Shown: positions 9,901-20,090, numbered from the stretch's first letter. The stretch: DNA of 64,000 bases from Atherinomorus stipes (GCA_023101725.1 JALJCO010009027.1:1-64000); one strand, 5' to 3'. The notes: a model not told the origin generated them from the sequence alone. Numbers and translations are program-made.

Positions 9901-12353
9901 AAGCCTTTATAACAGATCACCTTTCTGACTGGGCCAAAACTTTGTCAACAGCAGCAGCTGTATGTGGGAATGACTAAATAAAGATGATGTTTGGGCCTCA
10001 TCTCTAAACTTCTTTCATATCAATTCAACTACATGTTAAGGGGGAAGTTCATTTTTTCAAGCTGGACCCATTTTATAGCATGAAATATGTTCATTTACTC
10101 ACCCAGACAGTTTTGGTGCAACTTGAATTCCTTCAGAGGATATTTAGATCCACTCCAGATCAGCGTATGTCCAATATAATGTAAGTGATGGGGCAACCGC
10201 GCGCAGCCTGTAAATAAGGCATTATCTGCCACAAACTCCTTCATTTCACCAATGTTTTGTTACAAAACAAGTGTCATTTTTGTGGTGATTCGTCCTTATT
10301 TACAGACATTTACTTGTTATGGTGTTGCATAATAGTGATGTCATCAAACCCGCCGCAGTAAAAATGTCTAATAAGGACGAATCACCACAAAATAGCCGCT
10401 CACGGGGTGGGGGGGGGGGGGGGGGTCCGACTAATGTTTTGTAACAAAACATTGGTGAAATGAAGGAGTTTGTGGCAGATAATGCCTTATTTAGAGGCTG
10501 CTCGCGGTTGTCCCATCACTTCCATTATATTGGACATACGCTGATCTGGAGTGGATCTAAATATCTCCAGAAGGAATTCAAGTTGCACCAAAACTGTCTG
10601 GGTGAGTAAATGAACATATTTCATGCTAGAAAATAGGTCCAGATTGAAAAAAGACAAACTTCCCCTTTTAAGATAGAAAAGGGAAAAAGGCATTAATGCG
10701 AAGCAAAACGGGCTACTCACACTCAGCCCATTTTCCTCATGCTTGTCCATATGAATCATAAAGTATTGCTTTGAAAATAACAGCTGCAAAGAATCCCCCC
10801 CCCCCCCCCCATAAAAGGATGCTTCAATGTGTCTTCATACCAAAAGGAAGCTCCTTTCCTGGCTGCTGCTAGGGTACTTCTGGGTCATCTTAGAGGGGGA
10901 CTATTCCATTGGACAAATATTGACAACTTGGGCCATTTGCAGTACTTTTAATATATTTACCTATAAAAATGCAGTCATCTGCTGCATCAGTATAAAAGAC
11001 TACATCTGTTAGCGATAGAGGCTAAACCATATGAAGGAGGAGAACTAGCATAACAGCCGTTTCCCTGCAGATACCTGCCAAATCATGAGGCTTTACCTTT
11101 GATACTGGCACCGGACCATCACCTCAGAAGGGTTTGTCTTTAAAATGGAGGTGTTGCCGATGGGAGTAGGAACATACATCAGAGGAAACGCGTAGACAAG
11201 AGCCTCCTCGGTCATCTGAAAACAGAATAGTTAGTGCGGCTTCAGGTGCTCAGCATATGAGCCAGCACCTCTCACCGTAACTGTGCTGCCGCAGTGCTGC
11301 AACTCTGTCTGGAACAGCAGGATGTGGTCGACTGCGTCCACAGCTGCGCATCCTCCCAGGGTTAGATCACTTGGATGGATCATCTGACCATTTCCTAAGA
11401 ACAAAGAAGAGGAAACTGCAAATCTAAAAAAGAAGACCATTACCTGAAGCTATTTTCTCCTTCAGTCAATAACACAGAGCAAGATGTGCAGCTGCAGGAC
11501 AAATGAAAAGGTTTCAGTAAAGTCAGCATCAGAGCTGGATGCACCTTCTCACAGTGAAGAAATAAGAGGAAACATATTGATCGCCAAGCCCACATTCTGT
11601 CCATTTGCAGTAATCAGGAATGTGTCCCATCTTCACAGACCCATCCATTCAATTTTCCAATTTAAGCTTCTAATCCAACCCTCTGTTCTTCAGACATACA
11701 GTAAGAGGTGATTGTGAATGGATCTGTGCTGTTTTCACTGACTGAAACAAACACCTAAAAACAGGCAGACATTACCCAGGAAGTTCTGTTTGACCGCTAT
11801 GGTGACCTTTCCTTCGCCACAGCGCACCGACACACTCTCAGCTGGCACCGGCATCCGCTGCTCAAACCTCACCAGCCCCTGGAACACCGAGCCGAGTTAC
11901 ACAGAGCATCAATGAGTTGGGAAACAATAAGAAAGCATGAGCTACCTTGGATTCCTTCCTGGCGGGCAGGTTCAGATCTGGACCTCGGGCCTGCAGCTTT
12001 GGGGTTTCTGTTTGCTCCAGCGGCTCCGAGTTGGCTTGCCTTCCCTGTGTTCTCGGCAGGTTCTCAGGAGGTTGCTCCTCAACAGGCTGGGGCGCTTTTT
12101 GTTTGCCGGCTGGCTTCCTGAGCTGGTAGGTCTTGAGTCGGAAGGTGACAGGAGCCCGGACCAGGTGCTTCTGCTCCGACTTATTTGACTGATGACCTGC
12201 TGTCTGCTCTGAACTTAATGTCACTTGGGCTTGTGGAGTCTGGTAGAGAGTCTCATTGGTGCTGGAGGCCGACTTGTTTTGTGTTGCAGAGCAGAGATTT
12301 CCACCTGAGAGGAGAAGCACAAACCCTAAGAAAACAGCCACTCTGAACCCCAT
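1546..12353 (-). CDS. zp3: zona pellucida sperm-binding protein 3-like (egg envelope protein), 11 exons
   Basis: Structural protein of the egg envelope; ZP-domain proteins polymerise outside the oocyte and ZP3 is one of the core subunits. Exons, in order: 12353-11946, 11878-11776, 11394-11276, 11215-11097, 7519-7416, 6761-6584, 6467-6350, 2612-2521, 2401-2307, 1913-1779, 1667-1546. They join to 1593 nt, 530 residues. Every intron is GT-AG and every split codon matches. Residues 1-23 are a signal peptide, 24-136 a polar Pro/Gln-rich arm, about 139-250 ZP-N with four cysteines, and about 285-432 ZP-C with eight cysteines including Cys-Asp-Cys-Cys. A furin site RQRR lies at 436-439, followed by a hydrophobic patch (about 456-461), a transmembrane helix (about 494-517) and a short Cys-containing tail. 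The start is the first ATG and gives the signal peptide. An E-box CAGCTG at 12570-12575 lies about 220 bp upstream, as might be used by oocyte bHLH factors (inference). The ZP3 subtype is not resolved. Confidence 0.95.
1779..1913 (-). CDS. zp3: zp3 exon 10: propeptide with external hydrophobic patch
   Basis: Completes Ala446 and encodes 447-490 plus one base. LEWEGTASLGPILL matches the hydrophobic patch that blocks premature ZP polymerisation until furin cleavage. An acidic stretch follows. The acceptor is TCCTGCAG and the donor GCTG|GTAAAG. Confidence 0.92.
2307..2401 (-). CDS. zp3: zp3 exon 9: last ZP-C cysteines and furin site
   Basis: Completes Arg414 and encodes 415-445 plus one base. 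VCDCCETSC gives the ZP3-specific cysteine cluster. RQRR at 436-439 is a consensus furin cleavage site that would release the mature subunit. The acceptor is CTGGGCAG and the donor GCTG|GTACAG. Confidence 0.95.
2521..2612 (-). CDS. zp3: zp3 exon 8: ZP-C
   Basis: Residues 384-413 plus two bases. IYITCHLKAT and the KACSF cysteine block identify it. It lies 3.7 kb past exon 7, across a repeat-filled intron. The acceptor is TCCACAG and the donor AAAG|GTTGGT. Confidence 0.95.
2896..3211. mobile_element. possible MITE with TTAA ends
   Basis: Begins TTAAAGCAACACC and ends so that its reverse complement begins TTAAAGCTGCTC. The ends match only loosely and there is no internal ORF. A short non-autonomous DNA transposon is the likeliest reading, but weakly supported. 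Confidence 0.3.
4284..4420. mobile_element. diverged terminus of the TTAA / poly-T DNA transposon family
   Basis: After TTAA the sequence AGGATAGCTC leads into a T-run, CAACCTGG, and then TGGTGAGTAAATG. The same order of landmarks occurs at both ends of the palindrome at 10040-10667 and near 25543. Only one end is seen here. Confidence 0.4.
4765..5640. mobile_element. foldback element with two inverted copies of a MADF-gene 5' region
   Basis: About 4770-5000 and about 5390-5636 are diverged inverted copies of one sequence. Both arms run in the same outer-to-inner order: GCTTTCTGCTGAGCTAA, TGCCTGATTTTTGGTGAG, CAACTTGAGC, ACCAATCAAAA (a CCAAT box), GATCACATGAT, AAGATGGCAG. The left arm continues into a MADF-like reading frame, which the right arm does not keep. 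Such pairs arise when two element ends insert head to head. PIF/Harbinger elements often carry a Myb/MADF-type protein, so that origin is plausible but unproven. Confidence 0.5.
4993..5154 (+). pseudogene. MADF-like domain fragment
   Basis: Reads 53 residues from an ATG to a stop. The stretch EDKLVEM-R-CLYEVS-DFEN fits the N-terminal half of a MADF (Myb/SANT-like) DNA-binding domain. Similar domains occur in Harbinger-type transposons and in host regulators. The second half of the domain is missing, and a degenerate copy of the upstream region lies inverted to the right. It is probably a transposon-borne remnant in intron 7 of the egg-coat gene. Confidence 0.4.
6350..6467 (-). CDS. zp3: zp3 exon 7: ZP-C
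   Basis: Completes Gly344 and encodes 345-383: the CLTDAKLTGAKS cysteine block and QLKAFRF. The acceptor is TTTCAAG and the donor TCA|GTGAGT, ending in phase 0. Confidence 0.95.
6584..6761 (-). CDS. zp3: zp3 exon 6: ZP-C
   Basis: Completes Glu285 and encodes 286-343 plus two bases. It carries the family hallmarks DW..RPSN.YFLSDV, IEASV and VDSCVAT. The acceptor is TGATTAG and the donor ATGG|GTGAGA. Confidence 0.95.
7416..7519 (-). CDS. zp3: zp3 exon 5: ZP-N/ZP-C linker
   Basis: Completes Arg250 and encodes 251-284 plus one base. The motifs HYVSS, IPTW and FSLRLMT are the standard ZP3 linker block. The exon lacks an ATG-led ORF. It is confirmed by its 104-nt length, GT-AG borders (CCTTGTAG and ACAG|GTGGG) and phases that fit exons 4 and 6. 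Confidence 0.93.
7693..8536. mobile_element. non-autonomous DNA transposon with GGGTTTTTCA ends
   Basis: Left end CAGGGTTTTTCAAAA and right end TTCTGAAAAACCCAA form short inverted termini. TTGATACGGAT also occurs inside both the left region and just beyond the right end. There is no ORF. The ends resemble hAT-type MITEs, but no clean target duplication was found. Confidence 0.4.
9134..9610. mobile_element. MITE with ATCCCTTACCAAAAA inverted ends
   Basis: A 15-bp terminal inverted repeat, ATCCCTTACCAAAAA at the left and TTTTTGGTAAGGGAT at the right, bounds 477 bp. The inside is rich in the palindrome AGTATACT and related AAGTATACTT motifs. No coding capacity. Confidence 0.65.
10040..10667. 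mobile_element. palindromic TTAA-flanked foldback MITE
   Basis: Flanked by TTAA at 10036-10039 and 10668-10671. Arms 10040-10269 and 10433-10667 are near-identical inverted copies (GGGGAAGTT ends, TTTCATTTCACCAATG inner). A further inner pair, GATTCGTCCTTATT and AATAAGGACGAATC, continues the palindrome. A G-run at 10409-10425 interrupts the centre. TTAA targets suggest piggyBac- or Kolobok-type transposition (inference). Confidence 0.7.
10409..10425. repeat. poly-G tract in the palindrome centre
   Basis: A run of about 17 G inside the spacer of the foldback element. Its length is likely to be unreliable in assembly. Confidence 0.8.
11097..11215 (-). CDS. zp3: zp3 exon 4: end of ZP-N
   Basis: Residues 211-249 plus two bases. 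It contains the conserved LVYAFPLMYVPTP block and the fourth ZP-N cysteine (VRCQYQR, the family's ECHYPR position). The acceptor is TTTTCAG and the donor AAAG|GTAAAG. Confidence 0.94.
11276..11394 (-). CDS. zp3: zp3 exon 3: ZP-N
   Basis: Completes Gly171 and encodes residues 172-210. It carries the ZP3 signature SDLTLGGC and a second cysteine in LQHCGS. The acceptor is TTCTTAG and the donor ACG|GTGAGA. Confidence 0.94.
11776..11878 (-). CDS. zp3: zp3 exon 2: start of ZP-N
   Basis: Codons 137-170 plus one base. It holds the first conserved ZP-N cysteine in the motif Ser-Val-Arg-Cys-Gly, the usual ZP3 opening. The acceptor is GTTCCAG and the donor CTGG|GTAATG. Confidence 0.93.
11946..12353 (-). 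CDS. zp3: zp3 exon 1: signal peptide and Pro/Gln-rich N-terminal arm
   Basis: Codons 1-136. It opens with a hydrophobic signal peptide, likely cut after Cys-Ser-Ala near residue 23, followed by a polar region with several N-glycosylation sequons (Asn-Lys-Ser, Asn-Glu-Thr). The donor is AAG|GTAGCT. The arm is compositionally like other fish ZP3 arms and has no regular repeat. Confidence 0.93.
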
Positions 12354-13616
12354 TACAACTTTTCACACAAAAACCTGAGTTTTTGGTGTTTTCAGAGAGC
12401 ACTGCTGCCTTTGTGTCGCAACCAAAAGTTAGATAAGGGAACTTTACCCTGGCTCCACCTACTTCTAATGACTTGATTGGATTCCAGCCTGGAGAACTCA
12501 AAATCTGAAGCTTTCCTTGTCTCAGTTCCCTTTTAACTAAATAAATTTCCAGATTTACTGATGGCTGTCCAGCTGCATGCATGTTTGCTCAACTTTAACC
12601 CTACCTTTATCATGATTAAGTGTTTTCTGGTGTGGAAAAGAGGAAAGTGTCACTTATGCAAACAATGAAATCTGCCAAATCTCTTCTTGCCATGATGGTA
12701 ATGAGCAACGACATGCATAAACAGAAACAAGCCTGACCCTTAGCAGCGAGCGGCTTTCACTGCCCTCATGAGCCAAATCAATCAGAGCTCTCGGGGATTT
12801 TGAACCTCGGGTTGTGTTGTCTTGAATGTCAAGGCGATGCGGTCAGCAGTCTGCAGGGTTCAGCAGGAGTCGCTCATAAAACTGATTTATGATCATCCGC
12901 GGTGAGACTTTGCAAATGTCACCGCCACATATATATGTGTTGGTGTGTGCGTGCCATGTATCAGGAAGCTGAGGACGTGTGTTGAACATGTGCCAGCCGA
13001 CATGTTGCTCACATGCACATACGTGTTATTGTATCCTGTTTTCTTTTCCACCTGCTATCAATCTTGTGACAAGGAAATATTTCATAAATGCATTCATTTG
13101 GAGGCCAAATTTCTCTATTTCAGAATTCCTTTGCTATGTTACACTAGTGATATTTTGAGCGTGCTTGATCTGGCGTTGAACTTGCAGAAAGTTCTCATTT
13201 GAATGAAAAAATATTTATAAAAGCTCTGACATTCCAACCAGTAAATGGTCTGGACATGAAAATGATGTATTCGCTTTTATACACCATAAAATCTCAGTCT
13301 GACATAATTCTGTTTGTTTAAACTCTCTATATAGCGCAGATTTTTCATTGTTGCAGCCAATTTAATGGAAAAACTATCAATTCCGCATTTTTTAAATCCA
13401 GAACTTGAATGCAAATAGAACTATTTATTATGTAAAAATAACTGAGCATATAAAGTCAGACATTAAAAATGAGCAGCAACAGGACTTTTGGTCTGTTGCA
13501 CGTTAATTTAAGCCTTTTTTTAAGGTCAAAAGCTTGAAACTAGAAATCCCAATTGCTATGGTCAACTATTTATCAGGCTAGAGCAGCTTTTACAAGGAAG
13601 ACTCAGGTTTATGATA
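12354..13616. other. 5' flank of zp3 and intergenic DNA
   Basis: No gene or recognisable transposon. It should hold the egg-coat promoter. CAGCTG at 12570-12575 is the clearest E-box, and no canonical TATAAA stands at the expected distance from the start codon. The remainder is AT-rich. Confidence 0.5.
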
Positions 13617-14407
13617 GAGATGTCCGATATTATTGGCCTACCAATATTATTGCCCAATATTGGCATTAAAATGTGATATTGGAAAATATAGGTATCAGAT
13701 TTTTGGACTAATATTTTTAAAAATGAAAAAACAAACAAACAAAAAAGATGCACATAGATATCAGTGGAAAGCAGTGACTTGTCTACATGGTCACTGCCAG
13801 GTTTCGTTATAAAAATAGATCGACACAGCGTTTTTAAATATCGATATGATATCTGCATATGAAATATCATGATATTTCAGTGTATCAATATTTTGTCCCA
13901 CCACTAAAATCTCACAAGATCTTGTTCCGTAACGAAATCTCACGAGATCTTGTTTCATCAGCGTTGGACCAGCATGTATAAAAGTCCCTGTTATCCTGAA
14001 ATAACTTCATATCCCAGCATTCCTTTCAGAGTCATGTGACTACGGTGCAGCTGCTGCTGCTACAGACTGACTTGCTTTGAAGCTGCTTATAGTATATTTG
14101 GTTCTAAGCTGTTGGTTAAGTTACCAAGTTGTCAGAAACATTAGAATTAGCCACATGTTGGCTAATACCTGCTAGTATCTGATATCCAGCAGCCAGATGT
14201 CCAAAATGAACTCCTCTGGCTGAGTTAAGGATATTTTGGGATCTTTGCTCTCAGAAGTAGAATATAGTTGTATCTCTCAGAATATGAGAGATACACCCAA
14301 GTTCTCTTTATATATTGGTATTGGTTGAATCGGATATCAGAATTTCAGCATTAGACAATATCATATATCGGATATCGGTACAAAAAAACCCAGTATCGAA
14401 CATCCCT
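13617..14407. mobile_element. hAT-like non-autonomous element, copy 1
   Basis: Left end GAGATGTCCGATATT and right end TATCGAACATCCCT are inverted and match the GATGTCCGATA-type ends common in fish. The same interior, including CCCAGCATTCCTTTCAGAG, recurs in the element at 50294-50900. No ORF, and no perfect target duplication. Confidence 0.6.
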
Positions 14408-14937
14408 AGTTCAAAGGATCATTTTTCCATTTATTCATGTACAAATGTGACTGGATTTCTATTTATTATTAAAGGCATTGAAGAATGAACCGAAATTTAC
14501 TTATTATACATTGTTGGAAAGCCTGATTTGTCCCTTTTACAATGAGGTGTAACTTGTGATAATTGCGTTTCTGTTGAATGAACAACACATGCAAATTTGA
14601 GGGCAGTGCCCCCTTTAAAAATGTGCAAAAATAGCAACAGGAGAACTTTGCAGAGAACTTTTATTGGGGTGCAACACACATTTAGCTGAGTTGCTTATTT
14701 CTTAAAAGCATGACCCTTACAGGTTATACTTTGTTGAAGAGGTGACACATCAGGCTTTCCAATGATATATAATACAACACCAACTGATATTACTAAAGGG
14801 AAGAAATAATCGACCAAAGACAAATTTCTTTAGTTTTGTCTACAGTTTAATGAAGTATATTCTCAGCCCACAGCTGGAAGACTCCTGCAGTGTAAATCTC
14901 AGCTGGAGCTTTAGCTGTGTGAAGTATGCATGATCTC

Positions 14938-15167
14938 TGTGTGGGTTTTCTCTTGCTTCCTCCCACAGTCTCCAAAGCATGCATGTTAGGTTAATTGGGG
15001 CTTCTAAATTGAGTGTGAATGTAGGTTATTTGTCTCTGTGTTTAGCCCCGCAATGGGCCGCTGATCTTTCCAGTCATACTCTGCCAGTCGCCCTATCACA
15101 ACTGGGATAGGCTCCAGCTTCCCCTTGGTGAAGAGCAAGATGCTGCAACTATAGAAAATGAATGACT
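14938..15167 (+). mobile_element. 5'-truncated copy of the teleost SINE-like repeat
   Basis: Contains GCATGCATGTTAGGTTAATTGG, AATTGAGTGTGAATG, GGGATAGGCTCCAGC and a terminal AAATGAATGA. These are the 3' landmarks of the fuller copy at 44816-46032. The tRNA-like head is absent. Confidence 0.6.
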
Positions 15168-15588
15168 GAAAATGTTCTTTTGCTACGATATCAAACTCCT
15201 TTGTGCATTTTGTATTTCCCTGCTGCAGGGTGTGGGGCTTAAGGTTGCAAACAGTTTAGAAATATGCTTGTTTCAGCTCATTTGTGGAGCCTTTGAGAGC
15301 AAAAATCCCTCTGAAACCCAACAAATCTCAGAGAATAAGTATGTAAAGGTCATTTAATTAAATCTCTAAATAATTGGAATCAGCCTAATCTGTAAAAATG
15401 GGTGTATCTTCATGATTAATGATCATAAGTTCTGGGATTTATTCAACATATACACCATAAAATAAAATAAAATAAAATAAAAAAAATCTAATGACAAATA
15501 AGACATAGATGTTCTGAAGTGTGCTAGGACTGCCTGTTAACTCTTTTTGGCATCATTAATACATGTGAAATGTTTCCTTATTGCCCAA

Positions 15589-16108
15589 TTTAAAGGTACA
15601 GTTTGTAAAAAATCAAAGGTCAATGGCAGAAAAATGTGATATATAATTGAAAACGGTGTTTCTATTGATGTATAATCGCTGCTTTATAATAACGGTTATG
15701 TGTTTATTTTCTCCAAATGAGTCATGACTACCTGCTGGGGGGTGCTCACACACGGAAGTTACCATATTTGTTCCACAGTGTTTACTAGTGTCCCTGAATG
15801 GAAAAAAAAATGTGTGAGGTGAGAACCCTCTCAACTGTCAAACTGCTGTACCAGCTTTGTTTAATGGGAGTCAGAGTAGTTTGTGATAAGTAATGCCTTA
15901 AAACAACATGAAAAGTACACCTGAGTCCACTGGATCCACTCACAGATGAAAAATATCTTTATGTCTGGGAGAATTTTGGCCACTAACGGCCACCATATAT
16001 TCATAACAATGCTTGGAATATGAAGTAATTTGAAAGAAAACATATTTCCTTTCAAATACCCATCTTTACCACTAGATGCCAGTAATTCTTACATACTCTA
16101 TCTTTAAA
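15589..16108. mobile_element. MITE with TTTAAAG ends, copy 1
   Basis: Begins TTTAAAGGTACAGTTTGTAA, and the reverse complement of its right end begins CCTTTAAAGATAGAGTATG. The stretch GGTCAATGGCAGAAAAATG and the GAGAACCCTCT block recur inverted at 22835-23181. No ORF. Confidence 0.55.
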
Positions 16109-17324
16109 GGTCCACAGCAAAATATTTCCACCCAACATGCTCTGTAGAACTGAAATCTCTTTTCTTTGTCCTTCAGTAATCACAGGTATAAACTAAGCGC
16201 GTTCACAGCTAGTTTCTCCCCTCTAAAACAAGTGTAGCTGAACCAGATGTTTAACACGGCTTTTCTGATGAGTCTGCAGGTGAGATTTTTCCACTGAAAG
16301 CTTGTTTGTACTCCAGCGCTGCTCACTGAAACAGTCACCTCTGCTCTCGTATCCGCTGAACCTGCAGCTCCTTTGCTGTCATGTGGGGTTTGTTTATCTT
16401 TTTCGCCCCAGCAGATTTGCAGCTTTAACTGAAAGTGCCGTGCAGATCATGCGGTGTTTTAGATCTAGTCTTGACTTGAAGAGTTGCTGCTTAGCCGCAG
16501 CTAAAACCGCAAGCCCAAAGCCTTCTGATATCTTTTTAAAGCCTTCCTGCTCTGCATAAATTAATCTCACTTTCAGTGCTTGAAAGTTTGAAGTGCTGGA
16601 GCATTTATGTGTTCGTATATGACGTATTTCTCCTATGTTCACACATTCACTTCTCAGCAGGACATGCTGGAGTGAAATCCTTTGTTTTTCTTGTTAATAT
16701 TTGTGAAAGAAATCAAAAATCAACTAGATAGTAAGGTTTGGGGGACTGTAATGCTTCTAGACCCTCTCTGCAAGTCTTCATAAGTCAGTTAAAGGTGTTT
16801 GTAATATATAGTTCACATACTGCTAACGATTTAGCACACCCATGTAGCAGTCACGGATGCCACTCAGCTGCCTCTCCCTCCATCTTTGACAGCAGCTGGT
16901 GACGCCAGTCCTCTCTCTGCTCTCCACCTCACAAATTAGCTATCTAACCAAGTCTTACAGTCGTATATGCAGCCAAAAAGTCTTTCCGATCTTTTGTGGA
17001 TAATAGCCAAGGCAAGAGCAATTTCTGTAGGATTATTAAAGGTGCATTGTGCAAGTTTAAATGTTCAGTACTATTCTTTTCTTTGCTCTACATGCTCTCC
17101 TAATGTGTAGGATGAGCTGATCTCTCTGTTTCTGCATGCTCAATGCGAGAGTTTCGAGTACGTACATGAGTACGGGTACATGTGGGGGAGACGAGCTGCG
17201 CGTACTCGTTCGTCTGGCTGCACTTGTGTATTCCACTGCCATTAGCGCATGTCAAGACAACACTGACCACTGCTGCTAAAAGATGGAGAGCAAGCGTTCT
17301 CACACCCTAAGTCAGACTCCAGTA
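16109..17324. other. intergenic DNA; left half of an interrupted TTAA-led repeat
   Basis: No supported gene. From about 17038 a TTAAAGGTGCATTGTGCAAG terminus starts a repeat that is interrupted by the element at 17325. TCTTTCCGATCT near 16981 resembles an adapter but looks like chance. Confidence 0.4.
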
Positions 17325-17890
17325 CACACTCAAAAATAGAGGTACGAGACAGGAACATTTCTGTACCTGTAAGTACATTTTTTACAAATGTTCTCTCAAA
17401 AGTACAAAAGTCTTTATGAGGCCAGAAGTGTACCTATATACTATGAAAAAGGGTCCAAAGTTATATAAAGTACAAATTTTTACCATTTCAACCCTAAGGG
17501 TACCTGCAACATTGAAAAATGTGCGTAGCTTGTACAATAACTATAAATAGCAGTTCTTCTAAACAGTAGTATAATTATAGTTATTATATTATGATTTTCA
17601 TTATAATCATAATAATCTTATATGTATAATTATATATGTGTTTGGCCTAATACTTATATAATAATTAGTCATTTATTATTAGCGTCTTTGATTGTTGTCA
17701 TAATCTCTATTTTATTGACTTTTATTCATCATTTTTAATTGGTTTAATTGTACTTCTTCAACTCATAAAGTTTGATAAGGTACAAAAATGGACCAGGACG
17801 GAGGGTACAGAAATGTGTTTCAAAAAGGAAGGACAGCGACAAGCTTTGTACCCTTTTAAGTACAAACTGGTACCTCTATTTTTGAGTGTG
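17325..17890. mobile_element. TA-flanked MITE with CACACTCAAAAATAGAGG ends, copy 1
   Basis: Perfect inverted ends CACACTCAAAAATAGAGG and CCTCTATTTTTGAGTGTG, bounded on both sides by TA, the Tc1/mariner target duplication. Internally it has many GTAC motifs. It carries about 190 bp (17512-17705) that are lacking in the copy at 28301-28679. Confidence 0.75.
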
Positions 17891-18510
17891 TAAGATGAAG
17901 AAGAAAAGTTTTCTTGTGAGACAAAGAACGCCAAACTGGAGTCTTTTTTTCGCCTTTTTTTTTATTGAAGGGACCCACAGTTTGCTTTCTTCTTGCTAAC
18001 AAGGTAAATGTGACGTATGACGGACATAAGGATGCATGATATTGCAATGCAATGGTTTTTAGCATGTAAACCTGGCAATATGACAGCCATATGACTGTTC
18101 CTGGATAAGAGATGCACCCTGACACCCTGATGCGGTAATTTCATAAGATATTCGTGGTCTCAGCCTATGAATTTGGATATTTGATCTACAAGCCAGCGTT
18201 AGCCTGTTGTTACCGTTAGCATACAGCGCGTCAGTTCACTCAACGATCAAACCGTAAACAACTTGCAGATTTCTAACTTTATTCCTTCAATAGACATTGG
18301 CTCTAACTCTGAACTCAGACTGAGTGCAGCGTGGGTTAAACTAAAAACCAATGCAATCGAAGCAGATCGTGTACACGACAATAGTGTCACACACTTCTGG
18401 ACTAATTCTAATGTTGTTCTGAGGTTTTTCATCTTACATAAAACCAGGATCTATTCATGTAGCCTATGTACTGTTGTTTGTATGTATGTTCTGTATGTAT
18501 GTATGTAGCC

Positions 18511-18543
<33 letters not shown>

Positions 18544-19857
18544 CCCTTGCAGCTAAATAAACTGAATTTAAAAAAAAGGAAAAAAAAGCTAGTCGGTTTT
18601 GTGTTGTCATCCTTATCCTTATAAACCCATTATGTTCTTGCCACTGCTCTCTACCTGTTAAATGTTCAAACTAAGGAAATGGCATCTGAAAAATGTTTCT
18701 TTGTATTTTTTTTCCTTTTGGACAATAATAATATGAATCAATGTATTTTAGCAAATGGTTGAGATGACAGTTAATGATATAGGTAACAACAGTGAAATGC
18801 TGAAAATTTGAATTAGTAATGGGATGACGAACACTGTACTTTTGACATTACATACTTGAATCCATTGTTACCAACGATCCAGGCAAAACCTACCAAAAGC
18901 TCATCATGATAGAAAAGGAGATAAATCTCTCCATATTGGCTGCTATGATGGCGTTATGGATGTTCTGGATATTTACTTCTATTAATTTCACTGGCTCTGA
19001 TGTCTGCGAATAGTTTTATATTACAATAATGTGAGGAATTTTACATCCAAGTAACTGCAGGTGATTTTCTCTGCCAGCTGTAGCCTAATGTAGATTTAAG
19101 AACAAGTGAGTTTGTGTCCAGATGAAGCTCCTACACATGCTGTGTTGTACATTTATAGGTTTCCATGTGTTATAAATGTTTTGCTTTGTTGTTCTCATGA
19201 ATCTGATTGGATCTGATGTCTGTAAATAGTTTTAGAGCAAAAATGTGGCGAACTTTTCAATGCAAAACTTGAAAAGCAGTTTTCTCAAAGTGAGTTTGTT
19301 CTCATATATAATAAGTCAAAATAAGTCAAATAAAATAAAATAAATCTCCTTTTAAGGAGTGCTTACAGAAACCAAACTTTCCAGTTCTGCTCCTCTTGAC
19401 TATATTCTTAAAAGTTTTAACCGAAGGTTTAAAAAAAAAAAAAAAAAAAAAAAATCTCTTTCACAGCCTGATTTATAAAACATTTCCCCGAAAAATAACC
19501 TCCTAAAACTGAGTTTTTTCTAGTTGGAGACAGTATTGTAAATTTTGTAGTGAAAAATAGGTAACCAAAATACCTTCTATAATTAGCTTTTGACTTTAAT
19601 ATGTGAACAAAATTCAAAACAAATTTTGAACCTGGCTTAAACCAATGTTCAGATTTTTCTCCTAGAAATGTATGCATATTAGCACATTTTTGGCTATATA
19701 ATAACTCATTTCCACATTTAAACATAAAACATCAGAAAAATTTATTATAGTTCAGATGTGAAGAATAAAAAAGGAAAGTTTCATGGTGATAGTGTCTCAC
19801 CTAAACACCTAAACACCAACCTAACATTAGCTTAGCTTGTTAACTGACAGTAAAGCA
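17891..19857. other. intergenic AT-rich DNA
   Basis: No supported gene. It holds a GTAT-rich stretch, a TA microsatellite at 18510-18537 and an A-run at 19431-19454. The small ORFs here are likely chance. Confidence 0.5.
18510..18537. repeat. (TA)n microsatellite
   Basis: About 14 TA units following TGTATGTATG repeats. Confidence 0.9.
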
Positions 19858-19870
19858 GTTGCCTAGCAAC
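19858..19870. promoter_or_regulatory. X-box-like RFX motif upstream of the zinc-finger gene
   Basis: GTTGCCTAGCAAC is a near-perfect palindrome fitting the RFX half-sites GTTGCC and RGYAAC with a one-base spacer. It lies about 130 bp before the zinc-finger gene's first ATG, where a promoter would be. Function is inferred from motif and position only. Confidence 0.35.
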
Positions 19871-20002
19871 AGCAGCAGTAAGAATGCACTTAGAAAAATC
19901 TAACAGTTTTAAATTGATTTTAACTGCTGAAGGACTTCTCAGGAAGAAATGTGTGTGGTGATTTTTTTTAAAGACACCAGTTGCTCACTTTGAAGACACA
20001 AA

Positions 20003-20090
20003 ATGGAAATGTCTCATTTAAGAGAAAATCTGGAAAGCTACCGAATCCTGGATGCTGTGTTCAATCCTCGAGTTCTCTTGAACGGACTAG
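20003..20090 (+). CDS. zinc-finger gene exon 1
   Basis: 29 codons plus one base. There are two in-frame ATGs (20003 and 20009); the first is taken as the start, and both give a short charged N-terminus (HLRENLESYRILDAVF). The donor is CTAG|GTTTGT. The phase fits the acceptor at 21051-21052. Confidence 0.65.

Larger units (their letters stand above)
7520..11096 (-). other. zp3 intron 4, filled with DNA transposons
   Basis: A 3.6 kb intron holding three non-autonomous DNA elements (7693-8536, 9134-9610, 10040-10667) plus a C-run at 10796-10811. No coding exon is seen between exons 4 and 5, and their phases already match. Confidence 0.75.
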
